64,000 nt of DNA from Haematococcus lacustris (taxonomy: Eukaryota; Chlorophyta; Chlorophyceae; Chlamydomonadales; Haematococcaceae), in NCBI GenBank assembly GCA_030144725.1, contig JASKMD010000029.1, positions 10,365,433 through 10,429,432 on the forward strand, in the 5' to 3' direction. The notes under the pieces are model-generated. The model saw only the letters and a list, made by a program, of their open reading frames with translations, ran no database searches and was not told where the DNA came from. A program made the translations under genes and the position numbers. Positions 23,874-33,457 of this stretch are shown piece after piece (the stretch's first letter is position 1; each line of letters opens with the position of its first letter).

Positions 23874-26800
23874 GTGGTGGTGGTGGTGAAGCACAGCTGT
23901 GCACCTGACCCACCTGCCCGCCTCCTGGCCAGCCCTCAGCGCCACAGCAAGCAGCGCAGCGTACGCCACTGGAGGGGGAGCCGGGCATGCGGGGGACAGC
24001 CAGGTGGGCCCCAGGGGGGTGCGGGGGGCTGTGAGGCAGCCAGGCACCCACGCACGCCGTAGCCCTGGCCTGCCCCTGGGCCAGCGGTCAGAGCCTGGCA
24101 GCAGCACTGCCCCTGAACCTGCTCCTGGCTGCCGCTGCGGGCCCAGGTTTGTGTGGTTGCCAGTGGTGGTGCAGGATGAGGAGCGCAACAAGCTGGCCCA
24201 GAACGAGGTGCTGTCCTGGCATGAGCTCAACAAGCTGCTGGCGAGAGGGCAGCAGGTGAGCAGGGCCAGGGCCGGGGCCGGGGGGCCCCGGGGCCAGGGC
24301 CAGGGCCAGGGCCAGGGGCCAGGCCAGGGCCAGGGCCAGGGCCAGGGCCAGGGCCAGGGCCAGGGCCAGGGCCAGGGCCAGGGCCAGGGCCAGGGCCAGG
24401 GCCAGGGCCAGGGCCAGGGCCAGGGCCAGGGCCAGGGCCAGGGCCAGGGCAGCAGCAGGCGGCATGTCAAGGGGCCAGGGTTTGCAGCAGGTGCAGCAGC
24501 AGCAGAGCCAGAGCAGCAGCTTTGGCAGCAGCCGCTCAGCAGGCCCCACAGGGGGGTCTAGTGCTGTGGCCCAGAGGCAGGTTGCAGGGGAGGAGGGGGC
24601 GGCTGGGAGGGTATGGGCACTGGGGTGGTCAGGGCCGGCCTGGCTGTGTGCTGTGTGCTGTGTGCTGGGGGTCAGCTGCCTCAAGTCCCTCGCCGCCCTT
24701 GCTCTGTGCCGCTGCCTCCACAGCCCTGCTCCTCAGCTTACTCCCCCCCCCCGCCCCCCCTTCCTCGACCCCTCTCCTCCCCTCCTCCTCCCCTCCTCTC
24801 CCTGCCGCTCTCCCCTCTTTTCCAAACCCTCAACCACGACACTGGGCTGTCACCCCACCCCCTCCCCCCCTCGCACCCCCCTCTGATATAACCCTAGGAG
24901 GCCCCTACGCCCCTTCCCCCTTCCCTGCTCCCCCCCCCTCCCCTGCAACAGCAATGTGCCTGCCCTCCCTCCGCCTCCTCCCCCTCCCCCCCCACCTTGC
25001 GTCCCCCCCTGGGCCTGGGTCAGGAGCTGGCCGTGTTTGACGCGCTGGACGAGGAGTTCGATTGGCCCGCTGAGCCACCGCCCCCGGGCAGCGAGGGAGG
25101 CGGTTCCCCCCTGGGCCTGCTACACGCGGCAGGACATCAAGCTGGCCCAGCAGGTGGCCAACAAGAAGGTGTCCACCTCAGGTGGGGGGGCAGCCGGGCA
25201 GCAGGGGGACACCGCGCCAGGCTAAGGACAGGGAGGGGGAGAGGGGAGAGGGGGAGAGGGGGAGAGGGGGTGGGGGGAGAGGGGGAGGGAGAGGGAGAGG
25301 GGGGAAGAAGGTAAGGGAAGGGGGTGACATGAGTGGAGGGAAGGGGTTGGGGTGGGGGCTCTCTCAGGGTCTTGGCTGGGGCCTGAGGCGGGGCGGGTGT
25401 CTGGTGTTAGATCACGACACTGGCCAGCGGCAGCCTAGGCACTCCCCCTCTTCTGCTCGTGCAGTCCACCCAGTAGGCCTACTGTCTTCGTAAATCGCCG
25501 GTCACACCTCCACCTACGAGGAGGTCACCTGCCCCCCCCCCACGTGCTCACACATACCAGCCCCTCTCCCCTCCTCCCACCCCATGCCTGCCTCACCCCC
25601 CTCCTCTTCCTCCCCCTCCCCCTCACCCTCATGCTGCCCCCCCCCCAGGCATCATGGCAATCCAGGACGGCACAGTGAGGAAGCAGAAGTCCAAGCTCAA
25701 GCACAGCTTCCCCCCCCCTGGGAGCAGCAGGGGGGGGCGAGGCAGGCGGGGGGGAAGGGGCGGCCGGGGCAGCCGGGGCGGGGGGCACAGCTCCGGGGGC
25801 GGGGGGGCCTCCTTCCGCAGTCAAGGCCCCCCCCCTGGTTACGGCCCAGGGCCCTCCCAGTACCCCTCGAGCATGCGGCTGGGCACAGCAGCAGGGGGGG
25901 CGGGGGCAGGGGGTTGGGGGGGCAGGGGGCCGCTGGGGGGTCAGGGGCAGCCGGGAGGTCAGGGCTACGGGTCGCTTGGGGGCGGCCTGGGGGGGGTGCC
26001 AGGTCTGGGGTCGGGACCTGGAGGGCGGTTGGGGTCAGGCAGCTACTTTGGGGCTGGTGGGGAGGAGGTGGAGGAGGAGGGGTACGGCGGCGAGGAGGGC
26101 CCTACTGCCAGCGGCATGTACAGCCTGGGTGCCACCACCATGATGGGGGGCGAGGAGGTGGAAGGTGGGTGGAAGGTGGGGGGAAGATATTGGTGGCCTG
26201 GCAAGGGTCAACACAGGTGTTGAGGCAGCTGGCAGGAAGCTGGGTAGCCCCCTCAGCTGGCTGTGCAGGGCCCTGGGTGCAGGAGGGATTGGGGGGTGGG
26301 GGTCAGATGCAGGGAGCAGTTGAATCAGTTCGAGCAGTTCGAGCAGTTGGGAGTGACCCCCTGCCTGAGCCCCTCTTCCACCACCTAGCAGCCACTTTGA
26401 CAGGGGGCAGTGCAGCGGCAGAGGGTAGCCCTTGGCCCAGGCCCTTGGCCCCTTCAGGCTGGTGGTGAGGGCCCCAGTGCAGGCTGAGGGTGGCGGTGCT
26501 GGCTGGCTGTGGCTGTGCAGGGGGAGAGGAGGTGGATGACGAGGAGGTCGAGATGGTGGAGCGGGTGCGCCCCCTGCCCTGGCGCACAGCATCACAGGGA
26601 CCACTGCCCTGCAGCGCCACCTAGCCCGCTGCACCCCTCACCCCTCACCCCCAGCTGTGACCCAGCTGCTCCACTGGCCAGGCTGCCGCGCTGGCCCTGG
26701 CACTGGCTGTGTGTCCCTGTTCGCCCTGCCTGCCCTGCCTGCCCTGCCTGCTGCTGCCTGCCCTGCCTAGTCTGGCAGAGCCTGATGGTGGTGTGCAGGA

Positions 26801-27039
26801 GGAGTATGCGCTGGAGGAGGAGGAGGACCTGGACCGCAACATCGTGCTGCTGGTGAGGCAGGCAGGCAGGCGGGAAGGCAGGCGGGCGGGCAGGGGCAGG
26901 GGCAGGCATTCGCATGGGCAAGCAGTCAGGCGACCGGGTGGGCGGTTGAGCTGCTTGCATCTCACCCGACCTTGCTGCTGTGCGGTGCTGCTGTGTGGTG
27001 CTCCAGGAGGACGAGATCATCGACCCCCAGCACTACTGA
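7214..27039 (+). CDS. BRM: BRM/SNF2-family chromatin-remodelling ATPase (SWI/SNF catalytic subunit)
   Basis: About 35 exons were traced. Exon 1 is 7214-7602. Exon 2 (8307-8616) carries a QLQ domain ([19 protein letters not shown]). Exons 11202-11566 and 11905-12005 encode the pre-HSA segment ([27 protein letters not shown]). Exon 13447-13539 has [15 protein letters not shown] as in plant BRM. The helicase core follows: [10 protein letters not shown] at 14785-14968 (Walker A), IIIDEAQ at 15975-16085 (Walker B), [12 protein letters not shown] at 16391-16528, HPLLSFP and HRV at 18835-18993, [10 protein letters not shown] at 21562, [15 protein letters not shown] by 22118, then a Q.[12 protein letters not shown] motif VI by 22553. 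The SnAC-like region runs to 25181 ([36 protein letters not shown]). The C-terminus is Gly/Arg-rich (RGG) and ends [14 protein letters not shown]. Such proteins slide or eject nucleosomes using ATP in the nucleus. No bromodomain was seen. At least ten frame breaks interrupt conserved exons, probably assembly indels, though pseudogenisation is possible. The start is the first ATG of the exon that splices in phase to the QLQ exon. Confidence 0.88.
7949..7987 (+). repeat. Interstitial telomere-like repeat in BRM intron 1
   Basis: Four TTAGGG units are followed at once by inverted CCCCTAACCC, so the block can form a short hairpin. Related short blocks lie at 7725-7745, 8764-8785 and 9371-9437. 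Confidence 0.75.
8787..9380. mobile_element. Possible AT-rich MITE in BRM intron 2
   Basis: An unusually AT-rich intron segment. Its left edge reads ATCGTAGTCTCCCTT and its right edge is the near inverse (AAGGGAGCCTACAAT), with copies of AGGGTTAT outside both ends. It holds no coding frame. The terminal match is short and imperfect, so this is tentative. Confidence 0.3.
10607..10690 (+). repeat. Minisatellite in a BRM intron (ATGCATGGAGGGGT units)
   Basis: Four tandem units of about 16-22 bases built on ATGCATGGAGGGGTGGGTAC. A second array of GTGAGGGTAGGTATGGAGT units follows at about 10855-10935. Confidence 0.8.
11628..11750 (+). repeat. GGGGGA hexamer array in a BRM intron
   Basis: About twenty near-perfect GGGGGA units directly after the splice donor at 11567. 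G-runs on the coding strand mean that the nascent RNA could form quadruplexes. Confidence 0.9.
14975..15060 (+). repeat. Minisatellite in the intron after the Walker A exon
   Basis: Tandem copies of GTGACCTGACAGGCAGGCAG with small variations, starting a few bases inside the intron. Confidence 0.75.
15480..15789 (+). repeat. CCCCA pentamer array in a BRM intron
   Basis: About sixty CCCCA units with occasional CCCCCA or CCCA. It lies between the exons encoding LQQWLPLCQ and [10 protein letters not shown] and fills most of that intron. It yields long spurious Pro/His/Thr and Gly/Val/Trp frames on both strands. Confidence 0.95.
16118..16322 (+). repeat. CCCA tetramer array in a BRM intron
   Basis: Tandem CCCA with CCTGCCCA interruptions, between the DEAQ-box exon and the motif III exon. 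Confidence 0.93.
17512..17829 (+). repeat. GGGGGA array in a BRM intron
   Basis: A second, more irregular GGGGGA array of about 320 bases that begins less than 20 bases after the donor at 17494. The other GGGGGA array of the gene also starts soon after its donor. Confidence 0.93.
19076..21518 (+). repeat. 2.44-kb CCCTGC hexamer satellite inside one BRM intron
   Basis: About 400 CCCTGC units separate the exon ending at 18993 (HRVLLF region) from the exon starting at 21562 ([10 protein letters not shown]). Sporadic variants (CCCGTGC, CCCTTGC, CTCTGGC, lost C) mark the array. Some variant pairs recur at similar spacings, for example CTCTGGC at about 19268/19347 and again at about 19925/20003, which suggests internal duplications of longer blocks. 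No stop codon arises in most frames, so frames of 870-970 codons appear on both strands. They are artefacts. Confidence 0.97.
22766..22985 (+). repeat. GGGGT pentamer array in a BRM intron
   Basis: About forty GGGGT units with few interruptions, the complement-type counterpart of the CCCCA array 7 kb upstream in the same gene. Confidence 0.95.
24288..24450 (+). repeat. GGGCCA hexamer array in a BRM intron
   Basis: About 27 near-perfect GGGCCA units shortly after the splice donor at 24256. Confidence 0.95.
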
Positions 27040-28583
27040 ACCCCACTGCCGCCTGGCCCTGCTGCTGCCAATGGCGCTGGCACCAGGCCTGGTGTTGTGA
27101 TGGCGCTATGGCCGGGGCTGGGTGGCCCCGTTCAGCCAGGCTCAGAAACATTCCACCTCGCCACCTCGCCTGCCCCCTGCCCCCAACTGGCTTACGGCGG
27201 ACCTGGGCAGCTGGGCAGCTGGGCATGCCAGGCCTGCCACCAGGCGTGAAGTGTGGCGCAGGGACTGGCTGTCCGGGTGTGCTCCGACACACCATGTGCT
27301 TGGAAACCCACACAAGGCACTAAGAAAGAAATAAAGAAAGAAAGAAAGACACCGCCCTCGCCGTCGGGCGTGCATTAAGGGAGGAGAGGAGCCTTGGGGC
27401 GTGCCCTTGCTACCCTCCCACCGGTACACAGGGCACTGCTCAGGCGCACCATGTCTTTTGGTACTGCTTGAGCACAGCTTGAGCGCTGAGCAGCCGCACC
27501 TTGCTGCACCCAGGCACCGCATCAGCCCACTGGTCGTGCCAGTCAGCGAATGCAGTGTACCAACGCATGCCCGTGACAATTCCTAGCCTCCACTGAACCT
27601 GAGCCAGGCTGAACATGGGGCTGAAGGTCTGGGCAGCCTCCCTCCCTCTCTCCCTCTCCCCTGCCTTGTTCTGCCGTGCCACCCTCAGCCCAGGTGCTCT
27701 GTCACAACCATCTTATCCTCTGCAGCGCACTACCATGTCTAGGAACATCTTATCATGTGACAGCCCAGCGACGGAGCGGCGGCTGTGGACACTTGCCCAG
27801 TGTCAGGGAGCACAGGGGTGGTGGGCACGTGCTCCAGCATAGCCGGCGCAGCCCAGCTCAGCAGGCCAGGCTGCATGCCCTGGTCCTGAGCTGCAGATTG
27901 CTAGATGGCTTACACCGCTTAAGCCGTCAGCCGTTAGGCTGCTAGGCCGCCCTCCCCCTCAAGGGGTTCGGGAGCTGCAGATTGGGAGGCAACAGGGCCA
28001 GGGCGTACTCTAGTCCAGGGTCAGGGCATTGGGAGTAGCACACAGGAGTAGGGCGCTACAACATGCAGCTCAGGTGGCCCCAACTGCCTAGAAACTGCCC
28101 CCCTGTGGCCGTCACGGTTTTGGGTCCAGGAAGCAATACCCTGGACAATAAGTTATGTAAACCAGTTCCGTTCTTTGTGCCTTGCCAACCAAGTCTGCTC
28201 ACTCAGAGGCGGAGAAGGTGAATGGGCTTGCACACTCCGTCCCTATTTGTAGTTGAGTAAAATTACCCACAGCCAACATGTTGTTCCTTGTTGAATGAGT
28301 TTTGTTTGACTGCAGGTACATCCCTTGCCTTCCCCTGCTGATACTCTTGTTGTCATCCGTCGCGAAAGGTCCTGAAGCTGCAGGGCGCGAGAGATGCTGC
28401 ATCTGGACAACCGGTCAGTAAACGAAACTTTGAGGGGTACTTAAGTGTAGTTCAAAATGCTGGAGCTGGCGGGACTGGGCCTGCTTTTGGAATTAAGGGT
28501 CACTCAAGTGCAATTCAACACAAACGCATAGATGGGATTACTGCGCGCGCCTACCGACCAGTCGTAGCGAGATTGTAGAGGAC
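27040..28583. other. Spacer between BRM and the exonuclease gene
   Basis: No supported gene. It contains an A-rich block at 27320-27350 (AAAGAAAGAAAG). It also holds a GCGTGCATTAAGG segment at about 27367 with a weak relative at 57890, and a LINE tail fragment at 27905. A short minus-strand frame at 27440-27620 (RWYTAFADWHDQW) may be a relic, but its family was not recognised. Confidence 0.4.
27905..27973 (-). mobile_element. Short LINE 3'-tail fragment
   Basis: About 66 bases match the 3' end of the LINE remnants at 51389-51537 and 56168-56322 (GCTTAAGCCGTCAGCCGTTA and the following GGCCGCCCTCCCCCTC). The fragment is very short, as expected of a strongly 5'-truncated insertion. Confidence 0.65.
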
Positions 28584-31500
28584 ATGGTCCAAGGGTCGAA
28601 GAATGCTTTCAATTTGCTAATGGAGGGCGCCCGCATCCGTTCTACAGGCAATAAGCGTAAGAGACCAGCAGCAGCGGGTCCTACTGAGGGTTCCGCTGGC
28701 GGCATGGGGCAGGCGGGTCGGATGGGAGGCCCACACGGCCAGGGGGGGGGGGGGTCACATGGCTATACATATAAACCCAGCTAGGCATGCGCAGCCCTGC
28801 TCCCCGCCCAGCCAGCAGGTGCAGGACGACCCATTCGGCTGGGTCCAGCAGCAGCAGCAGCAGCAGGAGAATGCCATGCTGGTTGTGGGTGAGCAGCAGG
28901 AGCATGCCGTGCTGGATGTGATTGAGCAGCAGCAGCAGCAGCAGCAGCAGGCATTGTGCGAAGAGCAGCAGCAATCCCAAGAGCTTGGCCCACCTGAGTA
29001 CCTGAAGGGTACCTGTAAGGTTGTCGCAGTAGGCAGCCGCAGTTGTAGCTTGCCTTTTGGGACTGGTGTAGGTGCACACAGCCCCGCCACCTGCTGCACG
29101 TGTCCTAGCACTCCGTGGCATAGCAGTGGCAATGATATTGAGCAGGCTGCTGGGCGCTGGGCTATCTCAGGGCTGGGTGGCAGCCCAGGGCATGAGCGAG
29201 AGGGAGGACCAGGGCCAGGGCTAAGGCCAGGGCCAGGGCCAGGGGCAGGGCCAGGTGCAGAGGCACTCGCCAAGCTTTCAGAGCAGCCATGTAACTCCCC
29301 TGCAGCGCCCTCAAGGCCATCATCAGCTGCTGGGACGCCCCCTGCCCCAGCGATGGCTGCATCAGAGCAGGGCTGCTGGAGGATCTGCCCCGCCCTGGCC
29401 AGGCAAGAAAAAGGTGGGGCAGCGGCTGCCCCCCTGCCCAGCCTCCCCACGCCCCCCCGCACCTGCCTCCCGCCCTGCAGCCAGTGGGGGTCCCCAGCCA
29501 CCCCCCCGTCAGAGGCTATAGCGCAGCAGCCGCCACGGCAGCTTGCCCACGTCTTGGCCGCCACCTCCGCCTGGAGTTCAGGGGAGGGGCCTTGCGCTGG
29601 GCCACAGCCCTGGCCCCTGGCAGCCACACCCACCACCCCCTCTCCTCCCCATGCAACTACCTACACAGCGCACCCGCCTGCCACAGCCACAGCCTCAGGT
29701 GCAGCAGACATCGCGGCCACTGCAGCCACAAGTGATCAGGGCAGCAGAGCCCGTGGAGGGGTGCTGGCAGCGGGTGCAGCCAGCAGCAGGTGCAGCCCCG
29801 CTGGGCCAGCAGGTGCGGACAGCTTCCTGCTGGTGCTGGACCTGGAGGCCAGCTGCAGGCGGGGCGGCTGCATGGCCCCCATGGAGGTCATTGAGCTGGC
29901 GGCGGTGGTGGTGGACTGCTGCTCCCTCACTCAGGTTTGTCTCCCTCACACCCAGTTGATCACATTATCAAAATAAGCAGGTCACACCTACCCCAAGTCA
30001 CACCCGGTAATGTCAAACCCACCAGGTTTGTCCCCCTCGTTCGCACTCAGATCACAATACCCAGGTCACACCCACACCAGGTCACACCCACACCAGGTCA
30101 CACCCAGGGATGTCACACCCGCTTGGGTGAGCGTCAGGGCGGTTGAGCTGGCTGCCACCACCACCCATGCTGCTGCCCTGCCGAACATCTGGCTCCCCTG
30201 GCTTCCCCTGGCCTAGTCAGCTCAGCTGCATGGGGCGACATGAGGCCTGCGTGGGGCCAAGCTATCACTGATGTGCGCATGGCCTGATGAGCCTGGCTGC
30301 TGGCCTGGCTGCTGGCCTGACCCTGGCTGCTAACTCCGGCTGCTGGCCAGGCGCTGGCTGCAGGTGGGGGAGTTCCAGAGCTTTGTGCGCCCCACTGCCC
30401 ACCCCCTGCTGGACCCCTTCTGCACCCAGCTCACCAACATACAGCAGCACCAGGTGGACCGGGCGCCAGGGCTGGAGCAGGTCAGGCGGGGTGGGCGGGG
30501 GGCGCATGAGGATGAGGATGGGGATCTGGGCGAGGGATGGTGCAGGGGTGGGGACTGGGGCGTGCGGCGAGGATGGACATGGACATGGTGAGGGATGGGG
30601 CAGCTGCGGGTGATGGGTGTTTGAGCTGCGGGCGGTAGCCACTGCCCTGCAAGCACCTTACCAACTTCATGTAATTAGCACTCCACCCGCCACCACTACC
30701 TGCCTGCCCCTGCCACCCCCTGCCTGCCACCACCTGCCTGCCCCTGCCCCTCTTGCCCCTGCCCACCCCTCTCCCTTCACTGGTCAGGTGTTATGTCGGC
30801 TGACCCAGTGGCTGACGGAGCCCCCCCCAGCTGGCCTTGGCTTGCTGGGCCCAGGAGGCGTAGGCACCGCGGCCCTGTTGCCTGTCACATGGTCAGCATG
30901 GGACTTGCAGGTGGGTGAGACTGGCCCGGACCCACATCCTTCTCACTCCAGCCCTCACTTGCATTGCCTCACCCTCTTTGGCACCCTCATTGTCAATGCC
31001 CCACACCTGGCCACAACGCAGCCTACCTGGCCTGCCGCGTAGCTTTTCAACCACTACCACGAATCCGTGCCCTGTTGCTTCAGAGTGGGACGGAATGCAT
31101 ATGGAGTGTGATTAGTGTGTGACTCGCTGCCACCCAGATCTGCCTCGAGATGGAGTGCCGATGGCGAAACATCCTGACGCCAGCGTACCTGCGCCGCTGG
31201 TGCGACTTGCGGAAGGTGTTCGCTTCGAAGCTCAAGCCAGCTGGCAACCTGAAGGCAAGCGTCGAGGCAGTAGGTGAGCGGGCATGGTTGCGATGGCGCC
31301 GAGTCGACTCAGAGGCGCATTTCACTGACTAGCGGCGACTGTCCACCGGCGCCGTAAGTGATAGGTTGGCCGAACCCGACCTCATTGGGGATATGGACAC
31401 CAACGGATTGGACGCAACCCAGCCGCGGCGCATACGTCGCAGGCCTGACCTGGCAAGGCCGTGCACATAGTGGGCTGGACGACGCCCGCAACACCGCAAA

Positions 31501-32986
31501 CTTGGCGCTGTACTTGATGCGGGAGCGTGGCGTCGCGATGCGGCAAAGCGGGGCCTTCGGGGACGCACCGGCAGTCGCCGGGCAGTTACGGCTACGCCAG
31601 TCATCGCTGTCCTCGTTCGTCGTAACAAGCGACAAGCAAGCCAAGGGCGCGGTGAGGGGCGTGGGCACTGTAGGCTTTAGGCAGCGGGGCGCACAACACA
31701 CGGAGGGAGGTGCTGCAAGAGCACGTGTCATTGTCATTGTGTGTCATAGCAGCAGCAGGAGCAGCAGTACACAGGGGCATGGCCTGAGCAGCGGCTATGT
31801 CGAAGCCTCCATTGCAGGCAGGCTGCATGGGCACCGGATTTCACATCACAACACAATCTACATCTCCCTTGTCTGCAGTGTGTGGCTCTTGTCTTGTCTT
31901 GTCTTGTCTTGTGTAGCTCCGTCTGGTACCTACAACTCTAGAAGCAGAACCAGCATGACATTAGCATGCGGCCAACAACGTGAGATGGGGCTTCGTTGGG
32001 GTCCCACCTGCTGCCTGTCCCACCTGCTGCATGAGCACTGCTTCCCTTGACTGCCACGGGTCACCAGAGCATGGGTTTCGAGGTTCTGAGGTATTGAGGG
32101 TTTGAACCCCGGGTCTGAAGGTTTTCATCGTCTCCATGTTTTGCTAGCAGCCAGTTGTTTATAGGTATGTGTGAGAGACCGTGTGACAGAGGCTGTGGTG
32201 GTGCGGCCGCTGCAGGCGCGGTGCGGCGGGCAGTGCCATTGCGGGGTGCCTGCCGCCTTGAGGGTGACCAAGAAGCCGGGCGTGAACAACGGGCGCAGCT
32301 TCTACAGCTGTGGCAGGTGGGGTTAGGGTTGTGGTTAAGATTAGGATTAGGGCTAGGATTAAGGTTAGGATAGCCTGGGCTGGTGCCAGTTCTAAGGAGG
32401 GGCTGCGAAGGTGCGGGTGGCAGTGGGGCTGTATGGGCCCTTGCAGGACCAGCAAGGCAGTTGTGGCACTGCAGCCCGGCAGCCAGACAACCTGACAAGC
32501 CTATGACCTGGCACTGTGCCCTACAGTGTCACCTGTGGGTAGCTCAACAGCTAGGAGCAGCTCGACATCTGGCAGTGACCCTGGGCAGGCAGGGGTGGCC
32601 AGCAAGCTGTAGGTCGGCAGCAGGCCTGGCTGTCACATGGTGGGAACTCCAGGCCCATCTACACCACTGTTGGCTCTGAGGCAAGCCAGACGTTGATCCT
32701 GGCCCTGAGACCTACCCTTAAGCCTAACCCTAACCCTTAAGCCTAAACCTAAACCTAACCCTAACCCTAATCCATGTTGCCCTGCCTTCATCTCCCCCTC
32801 TGCTGGCATCCTGTGTGCAGGTGGCGTGTCATCAGCTCAGCGCAGCGGCGCAGCCACTGCGACTTCTTCCAGTGGGCAGAAGCCCCGGGCCAGGGCCAGG
32901 GCGCTACCCTGGCTGCAGCTCACCACGACGCTCTGCAGTGGCCAGGGCCAGAGCTGACGCTCAGGACCTGGAGTGATCTGGAGTAA
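28584..32986 (+). CDS. ERI1/ERI2-like DEDDh 3'-5' exonuclease with GRF zinc finger
   Basis: The long exon ending at 29934 closes with FLLVLDLEASC...PMEVIELAAVVVD, the Exo I motif region of ERI1-like exonucleases. Further exons are 30364-30480 (FQSFVRPTAHPLLDPFCTQL, T-x-IQQ), 30788-30910 (ends VTWSAWDLQ, Exo II with Asp), 31138-31273 (RWCDLRKVFASK) and 31443-31651 (GLTWQGRAHSGLDDARNTA, Exo III with catalytic His and Asp). Exons 32216-32316 and 32821-32986 form a GRF zinc finger (CHCGVPAALR, NNGRSFYSCGR, HCDFFQWAE). Phases agree from 30364 to the stop. The ERI1-like nuclease plus C-terminal GRF layout is that of ERI2. Such enzymes trim RNA 3' ends, and GRF fingers bind single-stranded nucleic acid. 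The N-terminal part is uncertain. An ATG at 28584 opens a basic stretch (NAFNLLMEGAR, NKRKRP), then Gln-rich runs (28850-28960) and Pro/Ala-rich sequence. Its splicing across a 12-base G run near 28742 could not be settled. Confidence 0.75.
32700..32772 (+). repeat. Telomere-like repeats in the last exonuclease intron
   Basis: Degenerate CCCTAA/CCTAAA units (AACCCTAACCCTTAAGCCTA and related). The preceding intron segment at about 32320-32372 carries the opposite orientation (TTAGGGTT, ATTAGGGCTAGG), so the two blocks face each other in the same intron. Confidence 0.75.
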
Positions 32987-33457
32987 TCTGAGAAGCCCGT
33001 GACTCAGCTGGCCTAGCATGCATGCCCAGATCCTGAGCTGGCGGTGGGTTGGGTGCACGCCCTCCATGCGAGTGTATCATGACGTGAAACCTCTCGGGGT
33101 CATAAGGGTTGCCTCCCACGACAGTTGCCTCCCGCTCCCAGACGACATGTTGTTTGGTCTACAGCTGCAGCAGGGCAGGTAGCCAGGGTGACAGGTTTAC
33201 GAAGTCAGCTAGGGCCAGCGATCGCCAGCGATCGCTGCAGCCTTTAGGTGCGGCGTGAGGCCCCTTCGACGTTGCCGCCAGCCCACCTCGCTCCTCCCTT
33301 TAAGCAGCCGTGTATGGCGGGTGCTCGCGCCCTACAGCTGCTGCCTAAAGCTCGTCCTTTGCCCCCGCCGGCGTGGTGGTTTCTGCAAGTCTCGTACCTG
33401 CCGGGCAGCTACCGGATGGGAGAATGTGATGAAGTGTTGTGCTGACGAACTGCGCCG

